This document shows positions 34,932-46,382 of a DNA stretch of 64,000 nucleotides, in pieces. This DNA comes from Mantis religiosa (Eukaryota > Arthropoda > Insecta > Mantodea > Mantidae), in the NCBI GenBank assembly GCA_030765055.1, contig CM060958.1:79382827-79446826 (forward strand), written 5' to 3'. The notes below the pieces were generated by a model. It was not told the DNA's origin. It saw nothing but the letters and a program-made list of their open reading frames with translations, and searched no databases. Position numbers and translations under genes: made by a program. Within the stretch, counting starts at the first letter, position 1. Every line of letters starts with the position of its first letter.

Positions 34932-36241
34932 ATGGAGACTACAAATTTTAACTCTCAACATCATTTCTACAAAAGAAAGTTGAAATTTTATGAAACCTTA
35001 CAAATTAAGAAGAGATATACTTTAGCAGATATTCACTTTCTCAACCTATGTTTAATTAATAACGTCACTCCAGTTTTTGTAAGAAAATATATAAAAAACA
35101 GGAAGAGCTGTACCCAACAAAAAATGGCGGAAAAAATGGTAATTAAAACAGAAAAATTTCTACATTACAAAAAACTTAATCAAATTAACATGCAACTTTA
35201 TCAACTTCACATGGAATTAACTCAGATTTTGGGACCTGTACTTTGGAATAATTTTGAAAATCTACTCTATGCTCATTTAAATAAAATGATGAAAATTAAA
35301 CATACACGTTTAAAACATAAGTTGTTCATATTAAAAGGTCAGCCATCTTATATTCCAAAAATCAAGAATAACAATAAAGCAGTAATTAATTTATCTGATC
35401 AACCTCTCAGCAATGAAGAATTAAATTTGTTAAATAAAGGATTGAAAACCTGTGTTGCCTTCTCTGAAGATATAAAAGAATTTGTAGCAGATATTGAATT
35501 AAGTATTAAAACTGTTCCTGTGCAAGAAAGAGATAATGTTAGATCTCAATGTACTAAAGTTCTTCAAAAATTAAAACATGGTAAATACACTTTTCCAGCA
35601 CTGAAGATTATCAAACACTTAAATAACAAATCCATTACATTTGTAAAAGCAGATAAAGGAAATCAAATTGTTTTACTCAACAAAAATGATTATGAAGATA
35701 GAGTCATGCAACTTCTTAAAAAGTCTGATTACTCAGAAACAGGAAAAAACCCATTACAAGCCAACATAAGAATGATTAACAAAGTTATTAATGAAGCTAA
35801 TTGTTTTGATTTAGCTCTTAAAAAAAGATTAAAAGTCAGTAATCCAACACTACCACGGATTTACTGTCTTCCAAAAACACACAAAAAAGATAACAGTATG
35901 CGACCTATTATCAACAATATAGGTTCGCCATGTTACTTATTGGCAAAATGGGTTTCAAAAAAGTTTTCATCTTTAAAAAGTTTGAAAGTAGAAGCATTAA
36001 GAATTCTCTTGAACTTATTGAATATATTAAAAACATTACTATCAATGATAGTGACATATTAGTATCTTTTGATGTCACTTCGTTGTTCACAAACGTCCCA
36101 ACTGGGAAGATTTCTCCATTATTACAAGAATGGCTTACTTCAATTAATATTAATGAAGCTGAGATTCATGATCTACTAACTTGTACTACCAGTTGTATTG
36201 ACCAGAATACCTTCACATTTAATGGAAGATTATACACTCAA
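34932..36241 (+). pseudogene. Penelope-like polyprotein, partial and frameshifted
   Basis: The N-terminal region and first reverse-transcriptase motifs are as in the left copy. After codon about 349 the frame breaks by loss of one A. The downstream frame continues from SLKKFESRSIKN through SFDVTSLFTNVP to the gap at codon about 437. Because the break is a homopolymer length change, a sequencing error is as likely as a mutation. Everything 3' of HGLAM, including YVDD and GIY-YIG, is hidden by the gap. Confidence 0.85.
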
Positions 36242-37241
36242 NNNNNNNNNNNNNNNNNNNNNNNNNNNNNNNNNNNNNNNNNNNNNNNNNNNNNNNNNNN
36301 NNNNNNNNNNNNNNNNNNNNNNNNNNNNNNNNNNNNNNNNNNNNNNNNNNNNNNNNNNNNNNNNNNNNNNNNNNNNNNNNNNNNNNNNNNNNNNNNNNNN
36401 NNNNNNNNNNNNNNNNNNNNNNNNNNNNNNNNNNNNNNNNNNNNNNNNNNNNNNNNNNNNNNNNNNNNNNNNNNNNNNNNNNNNNNNNNNNNNNNNNNNN
36501 NNNNNNNNNNNNNNNNNNNNNNNNNNNNNNNNNNNNNNNNNNNNNNNNNNNNNNNNNNNNNNNNNNNNNNNNNNNNNNNNNNNNNNNNNNNNNNNNNNNN
36601 NNNNNNNNNNNNNNNNNNNNNNNNNNNNNNNNNNNNNNNNNNNNNNNNNNNNNNNNNNNNNNNNNNNNNNNNNNNNNNNNNNNNNNNNNNNNNNNNNNNN
36701 NNNNNNNNNNNNNNNNNNNNNNNNNNNNNNNNNNNNNNNNNNNNNNNNNNNNNNNNNNNNNNNNNNNNNNNNNNNNNNNNNNNNNNNNNNNNNNNNNNNN
36801 NNNNNNNNNNNNNNNNNNNNNNNNNNNNNNNNNNNNNNNNNNNNNNNNNNNNNNNNNNNNNNNNNNNNNNNNNNNNNNNNNNNNNNNNNNNNNNNNNNNN
36901 NNNNNNNNNNNNNNNNNNNNNNNNNNNNNNNNNNNNNNNNNNNNNNNNNNNNNNNNNNNNNNNNNNNNNNNNNNNNNNNNNNNNNNNNNNNNNNNNNNNN
37001 NNNNNNNNNNNNNNNNNNNNNNNNNNNNNNNNNNNNNNNNNNNNNNNNNNNNNNNNNNNNNNNNNNNNNNNNNNNNNNNNNNNNNNNNNNNNNNNNNNNN
37101 NNNNNNNNNNNNNNNNNNNNNNNNNNNNNNNNNNNNNNNNNNNNNNNNNNNNNNNNNNNNNNNNNNNNNNNNNNNNNNNNNNNNNNNNNNNNNNNNNNNN
37201 NNNNNNNNNNNNNNNNNNNNNNNNNNNNNNNNNNNNNNNNN
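36242..37241. other. Assembly gap, 1,000 N
   Basis: Exactly 1,000 N, a conventional placeholder length, so the real distance is unknown. Apparent open frames through it are meaningless. Confidence 0.99.
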
Positions 37242-37259
37242 TGCCTGAGCCATCCCGCT
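37242..37259 (-). mobile_element. 5' tip of a SINE-B copy emerging from the gap
   Basis: tgcctgagccatcccgct is the reverse complement of the SINE-B start agcgggatggctcagg seen at 48678. A minus-strand SINE-B copy therefore probably lies inside the gap. Confidence 0.5.
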
Positions 37260-37324
37260 AGGTATACAAAATAAGTAATAAAATGATTCGGCATCCATAG
37301 CTGACATAAGAAAAGCATTGTAAC

Positions 37325-37555
37325 ATATTAAGAGATAAATATTAAAAGCAGAAGCATTATTAACAGTGAAGTATTCTTCATATTTGAGTTTGATTTATGA
37401 GTCACTATGTTTACACTCAAACTTCACTTAGTCACCAAACAGCTGAGGATGAGATCGAATGATCTTGAAAACGTTTCAATTATACAACAATAAGTAAGTG
37501 AAGTTTGAGTGTAAACACAGTGACTCATGAATCAAACTCAAATATATTAAGAGAT
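37325..37555. mobile_element. 207-bp foldback element with 12-bp TSD and hammerhead-like centre
   Basis: The direct repeat atattaagagat at 37325-37336 and 37544-37555 flanks the insert. Arms at 37380-37430 and 37495-37545 are inverted repeats, 49 of 51 bases complementary. The 64-base centre contains CTGAGGATGAGATC, GATCT, then TGAA and the palindrome AACGTT at 37443-37476. The order matches the motif in the Penelope copies. It carries no ORF. It may be a small non-autonomous retroelement moved by Penelope machinery. Confidence 0.7.
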
Positions 37556-39040
37556 GTTAGCTTCTGTTTTTGAATTCCATTTGTTGTAACCAGACCTGTG
37601 GATGAATAAACAAGACAACCACTTACGTGTATTCCCTATTTGGGAGAGAATTGATTAGATGTTCTGGACAACAATGTATCCTATTTATCAGCACAAATTT
37701 TGTAAGTAGTTACACATTCTAATCTTACTCTATATTTAACAAAGTGCAGAAAAATTCGCATCTTTGTTACTCAGAGAGAAGAGTACAAATTAATAAATTG
37801 TTTAACGTTGTCTATATAAGTTAGGGTAACACAATACCTATATTACACTATTACTAAAAAAATTGCACCTTGCTACTATTTGCGCGTGTGCCATTATGAG
37901 CCATTTATGCAGGATATTGAACATCTAACAACCTGTTTATTGAACAGCTTATGGAAGCTACATATTATACCTACCCCTGGCATACTTAGACTTTCATTGC
38001 GACCACCAATCCCCTTGAGGAAGGTGTGAAGTAAAGGAGTACTCTCGCGTTTACGTTTGAGGAACGTTTGGAAACATATCAAATATTAATACTTTGTTAT
38101 TTAGTGCTTATTTCCTGTGACTTGTTTGCACATTATCCAAAGTACCTAAAGTCCTTAGATTTGCTGATGCATGAGAATAGCTATTTTACGATATTTCTCA
38201 ATACATTAGCTTGTGATACCAAATTCCGGTTTGTTCATGTCGACCACGAGCATGTGGCCGGATGATGAATTGCATTTAGGATGTTCTAAGATCCATGGAA
38301 ATGATTACGCTTGCTTCGGACATGCCTATGAATATTTTGACGTCGGATTTGCCGTATTTGACACTAGGACGCCCTGCTGGAAGAATTGGTATTTAAATAT
38401 AGCTTATTTCGGCAGTCGGAGGTCATTCTAGTTTGAGTTCTACGGAGGGTCACGCTGATCCTAGAATCCAGGGTCATCATGTGGCCTACTAGCGGAGGCT
38501 CATCTAACCACATCCTCTACCAACCTGACACACATCTCCTTTACGTATTTGTATAACTATGTAACTGTTGATACCATTTCACCCCTAAGCCTCTTCAAGA
38601 ATTTGGGAGTATCTTGTAGTTTACATTAATAATCATAGTTAAGTACATTGTCCATTATGGAACTCACTATTATCTTTACTTTGCTTTACCATTTTGCTCT
38701 ATCCTCTGGCTCCCTCATCCTACATCACCTACCTCCCTAGTTACAAAGTAGATTTAACATTATGGTGCATCATTCATTCATTGCAGGCTGGCTGGCTGTC
38801 TGGAACAGCCCGAAGGGTGGTCAAGTCGTGTACCTGCTCTGGGAAGAGCTTTACCACGTAGTGTCGGGATGTGGATGTTGTAGAATGACGGGTGACAATT
38901 AAGTGGGTGTAGAGAGGGAAGGTAGCTTGTTGCTCCTCGAGGAATGATTAACCAGGTGCTACAGTCAGCGTGCACCGCTGGTGGATTAGTTAATAAACTT
39001 GGAAGAAGATAAATAGAATTTTGAGTTTTCCAGATTAAAT
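37556..39040. other. Unassigned stretch
   Basis: No recognised coding region. 38770-39000 is GC-richer and has the look of a repeat, but no second copy was found. Short frames at 38068-38431 have no motif. Confidence 0.35.
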
Positions 39041-39875
39041 ATTGGAAAGCTGTAATTTAGTTTAGGCAGGAATGGGGATCATGTGTTTACCGGTAATGAC
39101 CACAAGACATGCGGGGTAACCGGTATCGCTTTATGCGACGCTCACGAGGTACATAGTTCCCAAGGGATCTGACTGGGGCGCTCTGATGGTGAGGCAAACT
39201 CTCGAAGAATTTAGTGGCCCGGCGCCTAATTTCATCCTCCACATAGCGGAGGGATGAAGCCTCGTGAAGTAGTCTCACGGGGAACCTTGTGCATACAGAA
39301 TAAATAATCCGAAGACATTTATTCTGGGCACGTTGGAGCAGTACCAGGTTTGAGCCTGCGGCCATACCCCAGACTTCGCACGCATAGGGCATGACAGGGA
39401 GGACCAGAGCCATAAAGAGGTGCAACTTTAGGGAAACAGACATCACAGACCTAAGCACAGGGTATAGTGATGCCACGGCACCACACGACCGATGAGCCTG
39501 CTCCTGGATGTGCTCCCGAAAAGTTAGGTCCTTGTCCAGCTTGACTCCCAAGTACTTGATTGAATTCTCCCACCTAATCACTTGCCCAAAGTAGGTGAAT
39601 GTGGGGAAGTTGGCGGGAAAGCGGCAATTGGTGAACAGTATCGCTTGGCTTGGTTAATGGACAATCGCCAAAGCGTGCACAAATCCTGGAGGAGGTATAA
39701 ATATCGTTGAATGGGGTTGAAGGTTCTGCGTGAGTGTCTGTTTGTGGAAAATATCTGCACGTCGTCAGCATATTGCGCTATGTTGACGTGCTGCTCAGTG
39801 GGAAGATCAGCCACGTAGACGCTATAGAGCGTCGGGTATAACACAGAACCTTCGGGGACTCCGCCGCGGATAAAG
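39041..39875 (-). pseudogene. Jockey-like non-LTR retrotransposon, reverse-transcriptase 3' part
   Basis: The minus strand reads PEGS followed by VLYPTLYSVYVADLPTEQ and IAQYADDVQIFST, the YADD active-site region, near 39750-39860. After a frame break near 39580 it continues SIKYLGVKLDKDLTFREHI, LPVMPYACEVWG and QRAQNKCLRII, the conserved thumb/C-terminal segment of Jockey-type pol. The frame ends at 39087. It is 5'-truncated at about 39875. A host gene is unlikely because every block is retroelement-specific. Confidence 0.88.
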
Positions 39876-40221
39876 TGGCGGGATTATGGTGCAGTCGTCC
39901 AAGGTATATTTTACTCTAGTAACAACATTAGGAGGCTGCAGGCTACAGTGACACGACATTTCCTAACAATTGCCGTCCACTGGCAAAGCTACCTAAACAG
40001 CAAGATGAACAATGCAACGAACAGTTGGCCTTTCAGTGTCAGTTGCCTTTAAGCAAGTATAAGCGCCATTTGTGCGTACCACCTTATGCCACGGAACCCA
40101 GAAATAAACCTAAAAGATAAGAAGGAAACGAAATGAAAGGGAAATTATGGAAATGTGGTCGCGGAGAAACTACAAAAATCCAAGGTCCCAGAAAGATGTC
40201 CACGTTTCCGTGCCGGTAACC
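39876..40221. other. Spacer, nothing recognised
   Basis: No coding or repeat homology seen between the Jockey-like remnant and M4. Confidence 0.35.
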
Positions 40222-41123
40222 CGAGGGCTCTTCAGTAAAGAATAATCACAATTCTTTTGACAACGTACCTTTACACATCCCCATAATCCCCTGAATGCGA
40301 TGCACTTGTCCGAGCGTTTCTGCCAGTCTTCGAAGACTTGCTGGGAAATTTTTTGAGAGATCCTTCAAAATCACCTCCACAGCCTTCACCACTGCTTCTG
40401 ATGATGAATAATCCTTCACATGAAGGCTTTTCCTCAAGTTAGGGAATAGAAAATAGTCGCATGGGGCTAAATCCAGACAGGGGGTGTGAGGGATGTACTT
40501 CACTTTGATTTTTGCAAGATAATCAGCAACAACATTGGCAATATGCAGCCGCGCATTATCGTTTTGCAGCATCCAGCCTGCATCTCGGAAATGTGGTCTT
40601 TTGCGCCTGATTTGGACTTGCAATGTTTTCAGGACAACCCTGTAGAATTGTCCAGTTACTCATGGTAACATGCTGGTACAACAAGTAACAGGTACAACAT
40701 GCTGATAAACCATTCCATGAATTTCAAAGAATGAGATGACCATAACTTTCCCAGCAGAAGCAACCACTTTTACTATTAGCGGGGGTTGGTGATGAAGGAG
40801 ATATCCATACTGAGCTTTGCTGTTTGCTCTCAGGATCAAAATGATGTAGCCAAGTTTCATCAGCAGTGATTACGTTTGAAATAAACTCCGGATCTTCCTC
40901 TAACATCAACCTTAACTGCATGTTACCTCCATTACAGTGGTAGGCGATACTGAACATGTCTGAACTTACCTGGTTCTCACAGGTGGGGACCAAGAGTACC
41001 AACAATGAAACTACTACGGCGTGTTTGTTTCACATTAAGCTAACAGAATATCATAAGATTGAGTTTTGGTGCGAAATATTATGACCATAAAAATTATGAT
41101 CACTCTTTGTTGAACAGCCCTAG
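40222..41123 (-). mobile_element. Mariner element M4, N-terminally deleted
   Basis: Left terminus cgagggctcttcagtaaaga, right terminus gttgaacagccctag followed by TA. Frames at 40246-40623, 40660-40860 and 40724-41005 give DETWLHHFDPESKQQSS, a second-motif variant (LQNDNARLHIAN) and a shortened PHTPCLDLAPCDYFLFPNL. Several frameshifts are present. It lacks the same N-terminal half as M1-M3 and M5. Confidence 0.92.
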
Positions 41124-41884
41124 TATTTTGATAAAGTAGCATAGTATTATTTACACTAACAAATGTACAGTAACTGACCTTGTCTAGAACACCCTTTTTT
41201 AACAATTTAGATTACACAAACTGAAGGTTCTATATGAATCATGCACCTCTTTCCTTAACACCGTACGAATGATAATGGTAGAATCATCTCAGCTGAGAAG
41301 AGACGTAATTCTCATAGGTGATGCTTGGCCGGAGGTCACTCGAGTCCCGCCACGCGCATGTTATCCAATCCTACAAATGCACGCTACAAGGTAATGTTAA
41401 AAGCATGCAGGTAAACAATGGTATTAGCTGTAGAGCCCTAATGGGTATGAGTTTCTGTAATGCAATATGCAACACTTGGCTACTGTGTACTTGTGGGGCA
41501 CTTCGTTTCTGAGCGAGCTTCGTGTATCCATAATCTCCCGTCTTTATCTGTTTTAAAGCTTTTCTCGCCAAGCCACCTCGAGAACACGAGGCAAATGCTG
41601 TTCAAAGCCTGCAGGGCTACTAAACATTCAAATTATTTCCTTTGCAGTTGGTATTTTGAAATGCGGTCATTGAAATTTGGCTAGAATTATGAGAATAGAG
41701 AGAGAAAGAAAAAGTGATATGTTAGCTTTCGTGAGTGTCTCTATTCTTGTAAAAATTAATCGTATATACACTAATCCCCACATTACTTATCCTCTTCAGA
41801 TTATTCGAGCTAAGCATTATCTTACTGATAATTTTCTTACGATGGTCAAGAGAGTGATTACGAGCGATAGGCAACTCTAGACTT
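41124..41884. other. Unassigned stretch
   Basis: Short frames occur, without motifs. Nothing recognised. Confidence 0.35.
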
Positions 41885-42135
41885 AGGTGGTTTCACCAAT
41901 TTCCGATCTATCTGATCGATGGCCATTTTCGGGGATTTTGCCAGGTCGCCAGGCAAAATCACATCTCTCATCTAGTGGTGTATTTCAGGGCAGAAGTGTC
42001 GGTACTGCATGACAGGATGTTAAGCTCCTGGTAGGACGGTCTCCGGAATCCGGAGCGACCTTGTAGGCTGTTTCTAGACCATGGTTGGATGGTGCTGGTC
42101 CACCAGGGAGAGTTTCAAACTGGTAAATAGTAAGG
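41885..42135 (+). mobile_element. SINE-B copy 4, interrupted by SINE-C
   Basis: Contains tcggggattttgccaggtcg, catctagtggtgtatttcag, ggcagaagtgtcgg and gtaaatagtaaggaccc. At that point a typical SINE-B would read ctgcc; instead SINE-C begins. Confidence 0.7.
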
Positions 42136-42139
42136 ACCC

Positions 42140-42386
42140 AACTGACACGAGTCAGTTGGAGAATTTAATGTCATGTGGGCACTTTGGCCATAGTAACTCA
42201 AGGGTTAGAGCGACTGGACGGCAACCAGAAGATCCGTGGTTCAAATCCCGGCTATGGCATTGAATTTTTCAGTCTGGCTCTATCTTTCCATACTTTAGCC
42301 TACACCGGGCCAGTGTGAAAGAACAATTAGTTTCCATTAATTGACCTAACAGTGGTTAACTATAAAACCCGGACCTTAAGGACAGA
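42140..42386 (+). mobile_element. SINE-C copy 5
   Basis: Begins cgagtcagttggagaattta, continues through the tRNA-like module (42187-42262, ggccatagtaactcaagggt to cccggctatggc) and the body to taaaacccggaccttaag. It seems to have landed in the SINE-B copy just upstream. Confidence 0.85.
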
Positions 42387-43661
42387 GGGACGTGTGGAAA
42401 GCACAATGCTTGCATTTAACTACACACTTTTGAAAAATCAAAATTCCTGGGTTTGCTTTGTCACGGGGCAATAGAATGCATGCCATCTAACAAGCAACTA
42501 TTTCGTAATATGTTGATAAAGGAAAACATGTAATATAAATACAGATGCTTTCTAAGGTGACATTACAAACAAAATTTTCTAAACACATGTTATTATTTAG
42601 TTACACATAACCGCCCTAATTGTTTTCACAAAGAATCCAATTTTTAGGAGAAATAAAGTACTCAGTGATGCATAAAATGACCGTGTTAGAATTTTTATAT
42701 AGTGAAGTATATAGACAAAAAATGTTGAATTTGATACAATATTCTTTCCCTTAAAATGCACAGATTTTAAATTTTTAAAAACTCAAAATGTTTTACCTGA
42801 AAATATCTTTAGGGTCATTTTATTAAACATAATGGTTTGTGACACTACAAAAAGTTTCAGACATCTAGCATAAGTGGTTTCTGAGATATGTGTACCCAAA
42901 CATCTAAAATTGCAACTTGTGGGAAAATACAAAAAACTAAAACAACAGGTTTTTCAGCTAACTCACTAAAAGTTACGACATTCCTGCATCATAATCCTTT
43001 ACTTTTCTACACCAGTTTGGATAACAATGATAGCTCTACCATTACAACACTCTTCTGAGCTCCACTGTTATCTACGAAAAAGCTGTTGTCATCATCTGGT
43101 TGAATGTGAGACAATTTTTTTCTAGAAGCTGAAAGTTTCTGCAACTATGAACGTTAGATACACTTTCAATGTCACTGTTTTTTGTGTTTTTACGACAAAA
43201 CACTGCCTTTTTCCAACCAAAACGCTTTACTCTACCCATATTTATAGCAGATCTTCAAATCACCTTGAATAAATAATACTCAAGTCGATAATTTGAACTG
43301 TAAACAAAACTGCAACTATAATCCACATGTACTTCAAATGTAAACAATTCACCATATTGTGAGAGCTTTCTGCAAATACACATGCAGCCACATCTGCAGC
43401 ACAGATGCCAACAACAAGCATAAAATTTACCGCATAGCTCAGCTGCCACAAATCACAAAGTTATAACAATTTTAATTTCAATGGTTATATAGATATTTAA
43501 AAGGGGGCGTAGACATGGTGACGCCATACTTAAATCACTATTTAAAGGGCTTATATATAAAAGATACCTATAATGCAATATATCATTGGATTCGTAAAAT
43601 ATTGAAGATTTTTATAAGACATAAAACAAAAATTCGATTTTTTGAGGCATTCACACGTCCC
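42387..43661. other. AT-rich unassigned stretch
   Basis: No coding homology or inverted termini recognised. Short frames at 43255-43451 have no motif. Confidence 0.35.
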
Positions 43662-43944
43662 ACTGTCCTTAAAGTACTTACACGTTATAAGTCGCCAATA
43701 AGGTAGTTTTCTCATTTGTTTATGAGAACTCATAAGTGATTTACCGGGAAAAACGCGAGTCAGTTGGAGAATTTAATGTCATGTCGGCACGTTGGCCATA
43801 GTAGCCTAAGGGTTAGAGTGGCTGGACGGCAACCAGAAGATCCGTGGTTCAAATCCCGGCTATGGCATTGAATTTTTCAGTCTGACTCTATCTTTCCATA
43901 CTTTAGTCTACACACGGCCAGTCTGAAGGAACAATTAATTTCCA
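43662..43944 (+). mobile_element. SINE-C copy 6
   Basis: Starts gtccttaaagtacttacacg, has the body tatgagaactcataagtga and gagtcagttggagaattta, the tRNA-like module (43793-43866) and a second body start to gaacaattaatttcca. It is a permuted unit: it starts in the body and ends in the next body. Confidence 0.85.
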
Positions 43945-44171
43945 CCTAAAGAATTTGTCGTTATGGTAATAGACCAAGAAATAGAGCAAATAATTTCCCA
44001 AATGAGAAAACATGTTTTAGAAAATTCAAATAAATAGCAAAAAAGGACTCTGAGATGGTTCACCACACACACGCTATGTTTTTGGTAATAATTTATTCTT
44101 CTTTAACTTCCCTAGTTTTGCTACTATCGTGGTATTAGGTGATGTTTGTTCCTCTATTACTTAAGCGTTTA

Positions 44172-44465
44172 GGCATCCCATTTGGGTGCAGAAACTCTGG
44201 ATCGGTTAGAGAAACCAGGCTGGCTGATCAGCGATGCCTGGCGTGAGAGTGAGAGAAATAGATGGCAGAATGAAGGTGAACTGAGTGTTAGGGAAGATAA
44301 TAATGGAGCAATTGAAATGATGGTGAGGAAAACCGCAGATCCCGGAGAAAACAAGCCCCTGCGCCGTGTTGTTACCCATATAACCCAATGCGTTCACCTG
44401 GGATCGAACCCGAGCCACTTTAATGAGAATCAAACGGTCTGACCGCTTGGCCACGACACGGTCCA
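44172..44465 (-). mobile_element. SINE-D copy 4
   Basis: The reverse complement starts ccgtgtcgtggccaagcggt, with the B-box-like gggttcgatcccaggtg. Its body includes cggggatctgcggttttcc-like sequence and ends near the run ctaaccgatccagag. It is full length but diverged. Confidence 0.75.
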
Positions 44466-44608
44466 TTTATGTGTCTGAGATCTAAATTATTTATGAAGTA
44501 AGATTTTGGTTTATCTCTTTTGTATTAATAGTTACGCCAAAGTCATCCAGAAGGAAATGGACACAAACACACTCACAAAATCAGCAAGGAAGATATTTTT
44601 GGGAGAAG

Positions 44609-44611
<3 letters not shown>

Positions 44612-44684
<73 letters not shown>
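44612..44684. repeat. (TG)n microsatellite
   Basis: An uninterrupted TG run of about 36 units. Confidence 0.98.
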
Positions 44685-44685
<1 letters not shown>

Positions 44686-45671
44686 GGACTACCTCAAACC
44701 ACTACTTTATTCTGAAAATATGAAAAATGATATATACTGAAAATGAATTTGTTACATGTTATTCATAAGATTCATTATGATCATCCAGCCTCTTTAAAGG
44801 TGCCTAAGGATGTTGGGATGTTAACATTAACATCACTGCCAATCTAAACCGTAAATTTAATTATAAACTGAAAACTGGAATGACGCGCAGCCTTTAGAAG
44901 ACTCGACAATGAGCGCAGCTGACCCAGTTGGTCAAGCACCAAAAGTTGTCAATCTGGAAACTGCGCCATAGCTAACTGCGCAGCCTGCAGGCTATTTGAA
45001 GTGAATAACGCGGCTGGTTGGTTTTGATTATTAATTGGGTGGAAAACAAACCCAAACAATCGCGCATACGGCCAGTAAACGCACGCCTCCCTCCACTTCC
45101 AACCCTTTAACCTGCGGACAAATTGAAATTAACTCGCATGATCTGTATATAATGGCTACAGCCGTTTGGCTGTCGTTGTATATTATAGGATGACAGTGTT
45201 AGGGGCAGGAACTTCATCATATGGTAAACACATGCATCAGTCTAACACATGATGAATTCTCATAGGAATAGCTCACCGTAACACACTCGCTTGTTTGTCC
45301 CTCTTTACCAATTAAACACCTAGGTTAAATTATCCTCAAGATGCACGCCAGGAACAAGACCGTCTTTTGAGCGCAGCCCGTTTGAACCAATGTCCACTGT
45401 TTACTATATATTAGATGAAGAAGCACATCTTATTTGGAATAGTCAAAGGGACCCTGTTAGCCCTCGCGTGGTATCAGATCTGGAAAAACAAATTAAATGT
45501 CTGGGGTCTTTTGTTTACCCCAAAGTAATTCTAACAACTACGTGGCGATAAAGTGGGAAATATATCCAAAAAATAATAATGACTTTATTTTGAAACCAAG
45601 GCACATCTTTTAAAGTATAACTCCATTGTTGTAAGCTATATGTTATGTACTAGCCATGTCTGAATTATGAA
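44685..45671. other. Unassigned stretch
   Basis: No recognised gene or repeat between the two microsatellites. Confidence 0.4.
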
Positions 45672-45690
45672 AACACACACACACACACAC

Positions 45691-45730
<40 letters not shown>

Positions 45731-45739
45731 ACACACACA
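45672..45739. repeat. (AC)n microsatellite
   Basis: An AC run with one G interruption and a short second block. It borders the 3' end of SINE-F copy 2. Confidence 0.97.
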
Positions 45740-46262
45740 GTTAATACCGGAGGTTCTACTCCAATTACTCCTGAACCCGTAGGAGCAAGCACCCGAGCAT
45801 CCTTCGACCAGGGAGTTACCGAGCTGCTCCAAAACGGCGCCTCCGTGGGGATTTCCATAGAGCAAGATTAACAAGCCCCCCCCCAATCTGGTCCTGTAGA
45901 CTCAAAACGGGATAGAAGTGGATACGCCACTTTCGCGCGCCAACTCCAAAATGGGAAGGGTACCGATATGACCTCGTTGGGGCCCCCTGGTGGTCTAGCA
46001 CGCCTTCTACTAGCTATGCTGGCTAGTACGCGGGAATATATGGCTTCGTCCAACCCCATTCACAGACGTACGCGATCACCCACGGTAATCGGGAACCACT
46101 GCCCCCTCGAGTCCAACCCAATCCGAACAACTCCTAATCAGGAAAGGGCTCGGCAGTTCGGCCCGAGGTTCCTCTAGTAACATCAGAGGTAACACGAGTG
46201 CTAAGGGTCCGCAGCGCCCGCATCACAGCAGCTGAAGTTGACGGATCCCCTCCCCTACGGAA
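45740..46262 (-). mobile_element. SINE-F copy 2
   Basis: The reverse complement matches 1735-2250 in order: cttcagctgctgtg, ctctgatgttac, gttgttcggattgggttgg, tggcgtatccacttc. It lies exactly between two AC microsatellites. Confidence 0.7.
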
Positions 46263-46283
46263 GCGCGCGCGCACACACACACA

Positions 46284-46327
<44 letters not shown>
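46263..46327. repeat. (CG)/(AC)n microsatellite
   Basis: cgcgcgcgc followed by a long CA run with one interruption, at the 5' side of SINE-F copy 2. Confidence 0.97.
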
Positions 46328-46328
<1 letters not shown>

Positions 46329-46382
46329 TGTCGCCGACCGCATTTGTTGCGAGGAGGTGCGGCCGAGGCGCACAGACAGATA

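Larger units (their letters stand above)
34523..36241 (+). mobile_element. Penelope-like retroelement, right copy, cut by the assembly gap
   Basis: From about 34528 to 34855 there is a copy of the ORF end and 3' untranslated part. Then follows the 5' untranslated part (34856-34931) and the ORF start at 34932. This end-before-start order is the Penelope pLTR arrangement. It is joined head to head to the left copy through about five filler bases. The ORF matches the left copy over the stretches I compared, but the A run after ttttcatctttaaaa is one base shorter near 35978, which shifts the frame (codons about 349-350). The sequence stops in the reverse-transcriptase region at the N run. Confidence 0.88.

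Noticed and set aside
36198..37307. Long open frames across the N run on both strands
   Set aside because: They are created by treating N codons as open. Only the flanks are real sequence.
38213..38431. 72-codon plus-strand frame with several Trp, Cys and Tyr
   Set aside because: Composition looked protein-like, but there is no known motif, no second copy and no supporting context.
42187..42262. A genuine tRNA gene
   Set aside because: The sequence has A- and B-boxes and tRNA-like pairing, but the same module is embedded in a dispersed repeat many times with varying anticodon-loop bases, so it is part of SINE-C.
44172..44465. Target duplication ccattt around SINE-D copy 4
   Set aside because: Six bases of low-complexity sequence are within chance expectation.
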